The notes below the pieces were generated by a model. It had not been told where the DNA came from. It ran no database searches and saw only the letters and a list, made by a program, of their open reading frames with translations. A DNA stretch of 64,000 nucleotides, taken from assembly GCA_026182355.1 (NCBI GenBank), contig JAPFBL010000605.1, forward strand, positions 62,001 through 126,000, given 5' to 3'. The position numbers and the translations under genes are program-made. Source of the stretch: Hermatobates lingyangjiaoensis (lineage: Eukaryota > Arthropoda > Insecta > Hemiptera > Hermatobatidae). The first letter of the stretch is position 1. Each line of letters opens with the position of its first letter. Shown here piece by piece: positions 50,786-61,109 of this stretch.

Positions 50786-50995
50786 GTAAAAGTTGGATGC
50801 AGTCCTTCATTTAAACATATATTGTTAAATAACGCCCCATATTTGACTTGTATCTGTTTCTTACACAATTTATCCAGTTTCCGGAATTCCTTCGTCGTCT
50901 CTTCATGAAGAGACGAGGAAGGAATTCCGGAAACTGGAGAAATTGTGTAAGAAACAGATACAAGCCAAATATGGGGCGTTTTTAACAATATATAT
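50785..50995. pseudogene. Palindrome of PLE N-terminal fragments without ribozyme
   Basis: Minus 50785-50905 reads ETTKEFRKLDKLCKKQIQVKY then NNICLNEGLHPTFTY to (TA)n. Plus 50906-50990 is a shorter inverted copy reaching KYGAF then (TA)n. They meet at the 'gaagag/ctcttc' centre. Neither has a hammerhead, so the 5' truncation fell downstream of it. Confidence 0.65.
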
Positions 50996-51004
50996 ATATA
51001 TATA

Positions 51005-51182
51005 TATACCATGATAACGGAAACGGTCCTCCAGGACAGATAACACTTAAAATAAACTGTGACACATAGACAGAAACATAACAAATGCTCACTTTTCAAT
51101 ATTTTGACCGCCATTACGGTCAAAATATTGAAAAGTGAGTCTTTGTTATGTTTCTGTCTGTGTATCACAGTTTATTTTAAGT

Positions 51183-51185
<3 letters not shown>
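51005..51185. mobile_element. Palindrome of ATATT-type modules, core truncated
   Basis: Arms cagacagaaacataacaaa ... cttttcaatattttgaccg and complement, centred near 51112. Each keeps GGTCAAAATATTGAAAAGTGAG but not CUGANGA. TA tracts on both sides. Confidence 0.6.
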
Positions 51186-51224
<39 letters not shown>

Positions 51225-51228
<4 letters not shown>

Positions 51229-51518
51229 GGTGTGTTATCTAATCGGGATTCAGCCAAATTTTTTAGGTTCAAAAATCAAACCCTCATTGCCGACGTTTCG
51301 GTTTTATTGAAACGTTGGCAACGAGAGTTTGATTTTGTATCCTGGAAAATTGACCGGACCCCGATTAGAGAACACACCTATTTATCTAACGGTCGATATA
51401 TTATTGAATCTGTAATATATATATATATATAAAATGATAAAAGTATCGACCGTGGAATAGAAACAAAACTAAAATTTATCGGGACTCGGTCACTGACAAG
51501 TCCCCATAAATTTTAGTT

Positions 51519-51530
<12 letters not shown>
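51225..51530. mobile_element. ACGTT-class module pieces in inverted pairs
   Basis: At 51240-51380 two tails (tgtgttatctaatcgggatt, aaccctcattgccgacgttt and complements) are fused at GGTTTTATTGAAACG. At 51430-51520 a second pair of distal tails (aagtatcgaccgtggaatag, aaatttatcgggactcggtc) is inverted. No complete core. Confidence 0.55.
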
Positions 51531-51559
<29 letters not shown>

Positions 51560-51564
<5 letters not shown>

Positions 51565-52440
51565 GGAATGACTGTATTTGAACATAGAAATAAAAAAAAT
51601 ATGCAAAATTTTACTCGGTTGTTTAGCTAATGATATGTTGGTGCTGCAAAATAGTCTTGGATGCATTATAAAAAAATCCTGATTATTTATAATATTATGA
51701 TAATTATGGTTATGATAATCATTGATTATGATAATTAGTGGGTACTGACTACAGAAATTAAAATAATATATTATTTAACAATTTAATAATGCAGATATTA
51801 AGCTGAAAGGTACTTTAAAAGTTTGATGAGGCCTGCTGAAGTCTAAATACATTCGTTTGTTTCCAAACATTTCGTTTAATTTTTTTTTTCCTGTTTATAT
51901 GACGTACGATTGTCAACAGAGCTACAGTTGACTGGAGTTCAGAGAAAAAAAAAGAAGGCCTGAATCTTGCGTGGGAGACTTGGCCTGCCTTAATATCAGG
52001 TCTGACATAGAATTGTCTTAGAACGACCCTGACGCCTGGAAACCTTCCCATAGGACGGTCTCAAAGCCTCCTGCAGGTTGGTTGCTCAATGACCGAAACA
52101 CACGTAGTAAACAAAATCCCATTACTCCTAATTGTACTATTCCTGGTATTTAATTCAACTATTAACTCTCAAAATATTTTCCTTAAAAAAGATAAAAATA
52201 TTTTGTTAGATAACGGAAATTAATTAATCTGGAAGCGAAACTTGTTTTGTATCAGTCTATTTCATAAACAATAATGTGCAGAAATCCTATTTAGGATTAC
52301 ACGATCCAATTACAAATTATATATATTAGTAAAAAAAAAAACGAATACAAAGTTTTCAAAATTTTGATCTAAATGGAGTCTACAATTCATGAATCCACCC
52401 ATTATAATAATCTAGATTATACAAGTTTTTTTTGTTTAAA
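51560..52440. other. No gene seen
   Basis: AT-rich sequence with low-complexity gat/aat words at 51690-51740. Confidence 0.5.
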
Positions 52441-52454
52441 GACGAAATCATTGT

Positions 52455-52670
52455 TACCCAAATAAAACACATACTTACAGTCTCTAATTTTCAGTTTGAA
52501 CCGTCTTCAGGAGAGATAAGAGAGGGAACAAAGGGCACTGGAGACGTCTCTGTACCAGTGTGCTTAGTTTCTTTCTCTTATCTCTTCTCAAGACGGTTCA
52601 AACCAAAAATTAGAGACTGTAAGAGTGTGTTTTCAATATTTCTATGTTTCTTTATCTACATTGAACATCA
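52455..52670. mobile_element. AATTA-class hammerhead palindrome
   Basis: The minus motif (52477-52515) has CTGAAGA, C, GGTT-CAA-ACT, GAAA, AATT, A and GAGAC. The plus motif (52583-52622) has CTCAAGA and CCAAAAATTA, so it is damaged. Arms of about 95 bp. The right tail ctacattgaaca runs to (TA)n. Confidence 0.65.
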
Positions 52671-52689
52671 TATATATATATATATATAT

Positions 52690-52810
52690 GTATATATGAA
52701 GCAGTCGTTGTCTGCCTGCAGAGCGACTCGTTTCTATCTTCCTGATGACGAGGACATCGAAATATAGTAGTGAGTTTCTGTTTCATTTCTGAGTGTTATT
52801 TGTGTCAATT

Positions 52811-52812
<2 letters not shown>
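52690..52812 (+). mobile_element. ATAT-class hammerhead module
   Basis: Plus motif 52735-52775 has CTGATGA, C, GAGGACATC, GAAA, ATATA and GTAGTGAG. Flanked by TA tracts on both sides. Same stem II as 45325-45545, which has CTGAAGA. Confidence 0.65.

Positions 52813-52814
<2 letters not shown>

Positions 52815-52892
<78 letters not shown>
52815..52892. repeat. (TA)n then (GT)n microsatellite
   Basis: A TA run of about 40 bp is followed by a GT run of about 36 bp, a compound tract at the 3' tail of the ATAT module. Confidence 0.9.
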
Positions 52893-53014
52893 TTTCCACA
52901 TTATGCCCAAAAACTATAAAGATTAGCTACACTCTGGTGGCCGTTTTCAATATAATACCACTTTGATTTATTAATTGGTGTAACCTGTAGTGTATCTACA
53001 AACTAAAGGATAAA

Positions 53015-53345
53015 AAGATTTTACATAACCACGTGAAATATCAATCAATGATCAAACCACAATATGGAATGGGAAAACAAGACTAAAATCTTTCAACCCT
53101 AAGAAGCGGTCTTCGTCAGAGTCAAAAACCCAACTGAAACACTAGATGCAGAAAACATCTGGTGAGGGGTTGAGAAGAGTGGTATTTTAAAAGGGGTATT
53201 TGAAACCCTCCCACTCTTCTCAACCCCTCACCAGATGTTTTCTGCATCTAGTGTTTCACTTGGGTTTTTGACTCTGACGAAGACCGCTTGTTACGGTTGA
53301 AAGATCTTAATCTTGTTTTCCCATTTCTTATTGTGGTTTGATCAT
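53015..53345. mobile_element. AGATCT hammerhead palindrome with extended inner arms
   Basis: Minus 53081-53123 (stem III AGATTT) and plus 53270-53312 (GAAA, AGATCT, stem I AATC). Between them another roughly 55-bp inverted pair (aacactagatgcagaaaaca, tctggtgaggggttgagaag) brings the palindrome to about 150 bp per arm. The extra arms would be sequence normally 5' of the hammerhead. Confidence 0.75.
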
Positions 53346-53389
53346 TAAACTATTAGATATTCGTCCATACACGCGTACACACAGCCGTA

Positions 53390-53560
53390 CTCTGAACCAC
53401 AGTAAGAAATCAGAAAAGAGCACTAAGATCATTCAACCGTAACAAACGGTTTTCGTCAGAGTCTAATCTCAATTGAGAAGACTACTTGTTTTGATTTCCC
53501 ACTGTGGTTTGAACATTGATTTTTGTTTCATGTGTTTATTGTAAAATCTTGTTATACATA
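53390..53560 (-). mobile_element. AGATCT hammerhead module, older copy
   Basis: Minus motif 53421-53463 has CTGACGA, stem II AACCG/CGGTT, GAATGATCTT in place of GAAAGATCTT. A heavily decayed plus partner (gagaagactacttgtt) follows. Confidence 0.6.
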
Positions 53561-53569
53561 CATATATAA

Positions 53570-53800
53570 AAAGATTTCACATAAACATGTGAAATAACAA
53601 TCAATGATGAAACCACAATATGAAATGGGAAAACAAGACTAAGATCTTTCAACCCTAACAAGCGGTCTTCGTCAGAGTCACAAAACCAACTGAACCAAGT
53701 TGGGTTTTTGACTCTGACGAAGACCCCTTGTTACGGTTGAAAGATCTTAGTCTTGTTTTCCCATTTCATATTGTGGTTTGACCATTGACATTCATATATA
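53570..53800. mobile_element. Palindromic AGATCT hammerhead pair
   Basis: Minus 53637-53679 and plus 53710-53752 both keep GACT, CTGACGA, GAAA, AGATCT and AGTC. Stem II has one mismatch in each (cccct; acccta). Arms of about 110 bp including the distal cacataaacatgtgaaataa. Confidence 0.75.
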
Positions 53801-54929
53801 TATACCTACCGAATTCAAAACATGATAAAAAAAAACCTTTTAAAATGAACTTAGAAAACTCAAAATTTGTAAATTTATGAAAATTTTAAAATAAAATATT
53901 TTCTCAATGGATATACTTTATTTATAACAGAAAAGAAAATGTAATTTCTCCTGGTAGCAAGGAATGGCTTGTTATTTTACGAGTAACAGAAAACTCATGT
54001 TACAATAAACAAACCATCATTTCAATTTATAGTTTAGTGTTTTCCAGAGGGTAAAATTAACAGTGTTGTAACTATTTTGCATTGTATGGTTATTGATATT
54101 ATTACTATATTTACAAATTTCTTTGACCATAATTTTTAATCAGCTTCATTTTGTTAATTGTAATGAATTTAACAGCATTCGTTGAACAATTGCTATAAAT
54201 CCTTATACCAATATGAAACAAAACATATACGTTTAATAAATCAACAATAATGTACTTATATAACACTCAATACAATGTACTTGAAGAACTAAATTTGAAA
54301 CCAATCTAATAAAAATTGGAAATTCACATTTAGTTAGGTACTTTGAATTCAATTTTAAAATCTTTTCTCGTATTAAATCTTATAAAATAAAAAAAAAGGA
54401 TCAGATGGAATTTAATATCCAGAAAAATTATCTTTATTCCCTGCAAGAAATACTTCTTAAGTTTGGAAAGAGGTTTCCTTTTGGTTACAATTGTTACTTT
54501 ACTATAAGTAAAGTATAGTGAACGTGAAAAAAATCGATCTCGAGATTTTGACGGAATTACATGTTTTGAGGTCCCAGAAGTCGTTTTATGACGTTTTTTC
54601 GATGATGTCTGTGTGTGTGGGTGGGTGGGTGGGTGGGTGGGTGGGTGAGTGTGTTAGCATTGCTTGTTACCAAGCTACGGTCCAGAATCATTGATGGATC
54701 AAGTTGATATTTTACACAAAAATGGGCCCCATAAAGTCGAAGATCCCTATTGTTTGGGAAGAATTATGCATGATGGGAAAGTCACTTTTTTTGCCAAAAA
54801 CCGTTTTTTAGAAAACATTTATTTCTCCTGAACTGATAATCCTAGAGTTTTGAAATTTTGACATTATCTTTGAGGTTACAAATGGAACAAACGAAAAATA
54901 TATTCAGAATTTTAAAACAACAGGAAATA

Positions 54930-56110
54930 TTTTTTTTTCAATAAAATGTAAAAATTTTGACTTATAATTCAATCTCAAACCTTGTGAGAGCGATACAAGC
55001 CATACTGTTTGACGAATCAAAATGAAACTATGCCTAAAAATAGAACATTATGTGGAGAATGAGTTGAGATATTTTTTTCAAAATTACATTCGCTAAAGGG
55101 GCATTACAGTACGATTTGTGTTTAGAGAAATTAGAGAAATTAGAAATTTAGCGGTCTTTTTACATTCGCTAAAGGGGCGTTACAGTACGATTTCTGTTTT
55201 CAGAAAATGTTTTTTTGACGCTAAACGGTTCATTAAAAAATAATGAAAATTTGACCAAAAATGGAACGAAAAATTAGCAATTCATAAAAAAAATCATGAA
55301 GGTTCAATTACGGAAAAGAGCAATAACGCTATAAAAACTGTTTGTTTATCATAGACTAAGAGATCACCTGCTATACTTGTCGAATTTTGTATATTTCTTT
55401 ACATTGTTTACATTGACTTAGAAATTTTTTGAGCGAATCCACTGAGATAAAATTGATATTTATAAAGGAACAATTTAAAATGTTTATTGTCTTATATGAG
55501 ATGTAAGAGGAATAATATTGGGCAGGAAAATGATAACACTCACTCAGAAAAAAATCGTATATATGTTATTTGACAAAGAGGAAGGAAAATGATATTATTA
55601 AATACTAAGAAGCCATAAAATTCAAAGTATAATAATTCTGTAAAAAACCCAAATTGTAAAAGATAATTCAAAATTGAAGTCTTTTGTTTAGAGATTAATA
55701 AATGTAATTATCGTACATCTTTAATTATAAATCACCTTAAAACAACATTTTCTTGGCTGTTTATGATGTTTTTCAGAGAAAAAAAGGTTATTTTCCTGTT
55801 TTAAATTTGAAAATTTTACTTTAATATTCAATGTAGAAGGATGTCAAGTGAACGATGTAAGAAATCCACTGGCTATTTGAACAAAAACCATGTTCTCTTG
55901 TAGGAGAATATTTCGTTTCAAGAAATGTTCACATTGGATTTTCAAAAATGTTATTACTGCTGTAGTTATACTAATGAAATTATTTCCATCAGCTGTGTGA
56001 TGTACGAAAATAAGCTATATTGATATGACATATATTGATATGTCCTTCAATCACTATTTGTACTACCTCAGGAATGAAAGATTAATAATCATATCCCATT
56101 TAGATGTTTA
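54930..56110. repeat. Dispersed repeat, copy 1 (partner at 59395-61105)
   Basis: Shares with 59395-61105, in the same order: tcagaattttaaaacaac, tgtgagagcgatacaag, ttacagtacgatttctnttt, gatccactggctattngan and ctacctcaggaatgaaaga. No coding frame survives. Confidence 0.65.
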
Positions 56111-56157
56111 CGTTATGCTTTACGAATTGCCGTGTAATTTCATGAAAAGACCAAGAA

Positions 56158-56970
56158 GATAAACCTTCCTTTCCGACAGAGACGAACGCTTCTGGGTTTT
56201 TCTGCTTGCCACTCATAGCGACCTTGTTATTCCTTCTTGGCGCTACACATAACTTCCCTAACTCACTTGCTACCTTCTTGTCGGGGGATTCTCTCCTTAA
56301 CACATCCGTGGGAGCGGAAAAGGGCTAGCCCATTGACGTCCTTACATACTTCCCATCTGCACCCCTCGGCCGGGGGTTGTCAGCCTTAATTGGGCTTCGC
56401 ATCTTATCCTCCGCTAAACTTGCCCTAGGAGATTTTCTCATCTGGACCTCGCTCCTGGAGGAGGTCGTTTTCTGTTCAGCTTTTGGTGACTTCCCACTCA
56501 TGTCACCGGATACTCTTTGCAGTCCTGATTAAAATGGCGTTTTCCCCCGTGCCTGTAGCTCCTCCTGGAGCCGAGATAAACGCGTTCAAAGGTAGGTTCA
56601 AAGTTCAATCCAGAAATTTTCTGGGTTAGGGGATTGGCCCAGAGGGCCGGATATGATGGCAAACCGTCAGGGGGAGTAATAAAATAAAATTGTGTACGGG
56701 CCAGGTATAAAAAAATGGGGGGGGGGGGGAGTAAACTGAGAAAAACTCAAAAAACCGCTGAAAATTCAATAAGTGAGGGTTAAAAACTTCTCACAATGCT
56801 CCAAAGGTAAAAAGCTCAAGGTGACAACGCACTAAAAGGTGCTCAACGCACTATTGCGCTCTCTCTCAATTAAATTGAGAAAAAATTTCCCGTGGGGGAT
56901 GCTCTCAATATCACCGAAGGTCCAGGATATCGCCGTACCCGGACAAGTTTCGCACACGACGACTGACGAC
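56158..56970 (-). pseudogene. LINE 5' end with ORF1-like frame, one internal stop
   Basis: Read on the minus strand from 56970: a GC-richer 5' leader (gtcgtcagtcgtcgtgtgcg), then ATG at 56501 opening a basic frame MSGKSPKAEQKTTSSRSEVQ ... GADGKYVRTSMG-stop-PFSAPTDVLRRESPDKK ... NPEAFVSVGKEGL. Lys/Arg/Ser/Pro-rich with no domain, as in the N-terminal parts of many LINE ORF1 (gag-like) proteins. It lies within the 43-bp array: the repeat sequence tttcatgaaaagaccaaga occurs on both sides. Confidence 0.45.
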
Positions 56971-56984
56971 ACGATACTTCATGA

Positions 56985-57595
56985 AAAGACCAAGAGATGG
57001 CGTTAGAATCGCCGTGTAATTTCATGAAAAGACCAAGAGATGGCGTTAGAATCGCCGTGTAATTGCATGAACAGACCAAGAGATGGCGTTAGAATCGCCG
57101 TGTAATTTATGTAAAGACCAAGAGATGGCGTTAGAATCGCCGTGTAATTTCATGAAAAGTTCAAGAGATGGCGTTAGAATCGCCGTGTAATTTCATGAAA
57201 CGACCAAGAGATGGCGTTAGAATCGCCGTGTAATTTCATGAACAGACCAAGAGATGGCGTTAGAATCGCCGTGTAATTTCATGAAAAGATCAAGAGATGG
57301 CGTTAGAATCGCCGTGTAATTTCATGAAACGACCAAGAGATGGCGTTAGAATCGCCGTGTAATTTCATGAACAGACCAAGAGATGGCGTTAGAATCGCCG
57401 TGTAATTTCATGAAAATATCAAGAGATGGCGTTAGAATCGCCGTGTAATTGCATGAACAGACCAAGAGATGGCGTTAGTATCGCCGTGTAATTTCATGAA
57501 AAGACCAAGAGATGGCGTTAGAATCGCCGTGTAATTTCATAAAAGACCAAGAGATGGCGTTAGAATCGCTGTATACTTTCATGAAAAGACGTTAT
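56985..57595. repeat. 43-bp minisatellite, about 14 units
   Basis: Unit agagatggcgttagaatcgc, cgtgtaatttcatgaaaaga, cca, spacing 43 bp (56993, 57036 and so on). A single further unit lies at 56120-56157, on the other side of the LINE fragment. Confidence 0.9.
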
Positions 57596-58439
57596 TTCAT
57601 GAAAAAAATATTTCCCGTTGTTTGTAAATTCTGAATATATTTTTCGTTTATTGCATTAGTTACACAAAGATAATGCCATATTTTCAAAACTCTTAGAATT
57701 AATAGTTTAGGGGAAAAAATATAATCTAAAAACTTTTTTTGACAAAAATGTTTCTTTGCTATCATGCATATTTCTCCCAAACAACTGGGTTTATGTACAC
57801 TATGAGGTCCATTTTTGTGTAAACTATCAACTTCATCCAGAAAAGATTCTGAACTGTAGCGTGGTAACAAGCAATGCTAACACACTCACCCACCCACCTA
57901 CATCCACACTCAGACATCATTGAAAATCTTCATGAAACGTCTTTTGGGACCTCAAAACATTTAATTCCGTCAAAATCTCGAAATTTTTTTTTCACGATCA
58001 CTATACTTTACTTATAGTAAAGTAAAAACTAAAATATGAATTTTCAGTTTACTAGTTGACTAAGTTTTATTTATACTTCCGATTTGATGAAAGGCCTTAA
58101 TGCATTGATTGATGTAGAAGAACGTTTGAAGTGGTGAAGTGGGCTGTAAAAATTTTGACAGGTCAGCACTGATATGGTAGTATTCCTCAGGATATAGCCA
58201 ATTTATCATCTGGTCCTAATTTACCCACCAACAAGTCAAACGCACTTCTTTTGGTGAAAGTAAAACCTACTCACGACAATATTCGTTATCAGAATGAGAT
58301 CAACCACGTAAAGTTGTCTTACATCAAAACAGTCAACATAGAGCATTCTTGATTTTAATTTTTATTGTATGTCTTCTCTTCTGTGAAAGTTTAATACTAA
58401 TTTTCCTTTTTTGAATGTTTTTTATGTGGTAAATATAAA

Positions 58440-58625
58440 TCGGGAAGGACGTTAAGCAGTCTGTCTCGAGCTTATATGATGCCAGGTAGTCGCTAAAGAT
58501 CCCTACTCTAAATTCACTCGAGTTAGGAAGAGTGTTCATTGTGTGGTATCACAAAGGAGGGCAATGTTCTGGCTATGTGTGTTCTCTTGTGAGAGTGCCA
58601 TTGCAACCTAACCTAACCTAACCTT
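58440..58625 (+). mobile_element. SINE 3' half with TTAGG-type tail
   Basis: Body words aaggacgttaagc, aaagatccctactctaaatt and gtgtggtatcacaaagg lead to gcaacctaacctaacctaacc. Head absent. Same family as 27262-27595. Confidence 0.7.
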
Positions 58626-58854
58626 TCCTTGGTGAAAAAGAGGATTAGATCCAACTATAAGAGAGAGTAGATCTTCCAATGAACTAAAGGTTGAATATCA
58701 CTCCTTTAAGAAACGTCGATCTGAAAACACATCGACTGACCGAATGAATGCATTCAAATAACTAAACCAGAACAGATGTGGATCAAGCTGTTTCAGATAC
58801 TATCAATATTATATTTTTAATACACTTGAGTTAAGTGAAATCTAGAATTACGAA

Positions 58855-58955
58855 ATGTAGAATGTTCATTGTGTAGTATCAGAATGGGTCAATGTTCTGG
58901 CTATGTGTGTTCCCTTGTGAGACTGACACTGCAACCTAACTTAATCTAACCTAGG
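58855..58955 (+). mobile_element. SINE 3' end fragment
   Basis: Second copy about 300 bp downstream (gttcattgtgtagtatcaga, gtgttcccttgtgagac, then degenerated aacctaacttaatctaacct). The sequences following both copies also match (gaggattagat, ataagagagagta), so this is a local duplication. Confidence 0.65.
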
Positions 58956-58998
58956 TGTAAAACAGGATTAGATGCAGGTACATATAAGAGAGAGTAAT

Positions 58999-59262
58999 CG
59001 TTCTAAACGCAATAAGAAATGAGAAAAAGCGGTCTTCGTCAGAGTCCCAACTGACTAAACGTTCTAAACACAATTAGAAATGAGAAAAAGCGGTCTTCGT
59101 CAGAGTCCCAACTGACTAAACGTCCTAAACACAATAAGAAATGAGAAAAAGCGGTCTTAGTCAGAGTCCCAACTGACACTGTCAGTGGGGATTTGACTCT
59201 TATCAAAGTGTTGTGGTTTGAACGTTGATTGTTATTTCACCTGTTTATTGTGAAATCTTTTA
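58999..59262 (-). mobile_element. Internally deleted AGATCT module in three tandem copies
   Basis: Three 61-bp units (starts about 58999, 59060, 59121) join tail 'aaacacaataagaaatgaga' directly to 'aaagcggtcttcgtcagagt', losing AGATCT, GAAA and the 3' part of stem II. A plus remnant (gtcagtggggatttgactct ... ttgtggtttgaacg) closes the palindrome. It splits the duplicated ataagagagagta sequence. Confidence 0.6.
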
Positions 59263-59394
59263 TAAGAGAGAGTAAACCTTACAATGAACTAAAGATTAAA
59301 TGTCACACCTTTATATCTAGGAAACGTCACTTTTTAATAAACATCGACTGACCGAATAAACACACTGAAATAACTATATCTATAACTATACTCA

Positions 59395-61105
59395 CACTGA
59401 AAAATATATTCAGAATTTTAAAACAACGGGAAATATTCTTTTTCCAATAAAATGTAAAAATTTGTACTTATAATTCAATCTCAAAGCTTGTGAGAGCGAT
59501 ACAAGTCATACCGTTAGATGTTCTATTTTTATGCCTAAAAATAGAACATTATGTAGAGGAAGAGATGAGATAATTTTTTTCAAAATTACAGTCGCCGAAG
59601 GGGTGTTACAGTACGATTTCTCTTTTCAGAAAATGTTTTTTGACGCTAAACGGCTCATTAAAAAATCTTGAAAATTTGACCAAAAATGGAACAAAAAATT
59701 GGCAATTCATAAAAAAATGATCAAATTTCAATTACGTCAAAGAGCAATAAAACTATAAAAACTGTTTGTTCATCCTAGACTAAGGGATTACCTGCTATAC
59801 TTGTCAAATTTTTGATATTTTTTACATTATTTACATTGACTTAGAAATTTTTTTTAGTGAATTCACCGAACTAATATAATCTTTAAAGGTATAATGAAAA
59901 TGTTTAAACGATTTAAGGACTTGTATGTGATGTATGAAGAATAAAATTCTTATATGTAAAAAATCAACAACAGTAGAGCATATGCACATATAATTTCTGA
60001 TCCTTTTTAAAGTATGATGGGTTTGTCTAACAAAATGTTCTAATCAATCTATATGTTGCACCATTCTACAAAGGTTAATATCAGATGCTGATTTTTTTAC
60101 GTTTATGAATAACATTATTATTGGGTAATATTGAAGTTTTTGGAATGCACTTTTACGTCCTATAGAAGGGCTTCTATGTTTTTTCTAATTTCCAGTTTTT
60201 TCACTATTCTAATCTAATAGTTTATACTATTATTTCTAAAAATTTCAAGCTTCTAGCTTTTAAATTTAAAATTATACAGAGAAGTTGGCTTTGAACCAGA
60301 TTTAAGAACGAAAAAGTGGCTAATTACCAAAATATTTTTTCTCAATATACATTTATAGCAAACTTATAACAGAGTACAGCACGTGGGAAAAAATAACATT
60401 CGCTGAGACTAAATTGGTTTTTTATGATTTTTGACTAAGGGAAAGAAAAGTGAGTTTTTAAAAACCCTAGCATGCCATAAAATTTCCAGTATAATAATTT
60501 TATAGAAGACCAAAAATATAGAACATTATTCAGAAAAAAAAATCTTTTTAAAAATGATTATTTTTAAATCATTTAAAAATAATAAATTAAATTATCCTAC
60601 ATCTTAAATTAAAAATTATCTGAGAGTGACAATTTTTCTTACATGTTTATGACATTTCAGACAAAAACTTTGTAATGTTTTTAAAATACATAAAATATTT
60701 TCAAGTTCTAAAAGGGGAAAATTTTTCTTAAGTATTAAATGTAGGAGGAGGTCAGATAAACTATGTAAGAGATCCACTGGCTATTGGAGCAAAAGCCATG
60801 CTCTCTTGTAGGAAATTATTTCGTATAAGCAAATTTTCACTTTGGCTTTTCACAATGTTACTACTGCTGTAGTTATACTAATGATTGTATACCCATTAAT
60901 TGTATGACATGCAAAAAAGGCTTATCTATTGATAAGTGGTTCAATCACTATCTGTACTACCTCAGGAATGAAAGACTAACAAACAACTCCCATTTAGACG
61001 ATTATATTATGCTTAAATGAGGCATTATATATTATATACCCAAGAAGTTTGATATTAAGTTTACTTATAGTAAAGTTGAGTGTAGGCTGCTCCAGATTTT
61101 TTTTT
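59395..61105. repeat. Dispersed repeat, copy 2
   Basis: Diverged longer copy of 54930-56110, ending at acttatagtaaagttgagtg near 61060, which links it to the TTACTTTACTATAAG family and to 41630-41845. Confidence 0.6.
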
Positions 61106-61109
61106 TTAT

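Larger units (their letters stand above)
54494..58026. mobile_element. 3.5-kb element with about 450-bp inverted ends
   Basis: Termini 54494-54945 and 57575-58026 are inverted, starting ttactttactataagtaaag, itself a near-palindrome. Shared internal words: tcgagattttgacggaatta, gtgttagcattgcttgttac, acacaaaaatgg. Each end holds a similar short frame (DxVDxLHKNGPH). The interior holds a dispersed repeat (54930-56110), a LINE fragment (56158-56970) and a 43-bp array (56985-57595). Superfamily not recognised. Partial copies of the ends occur at 6165, 34664 and 61060. Confidence 0.65.
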
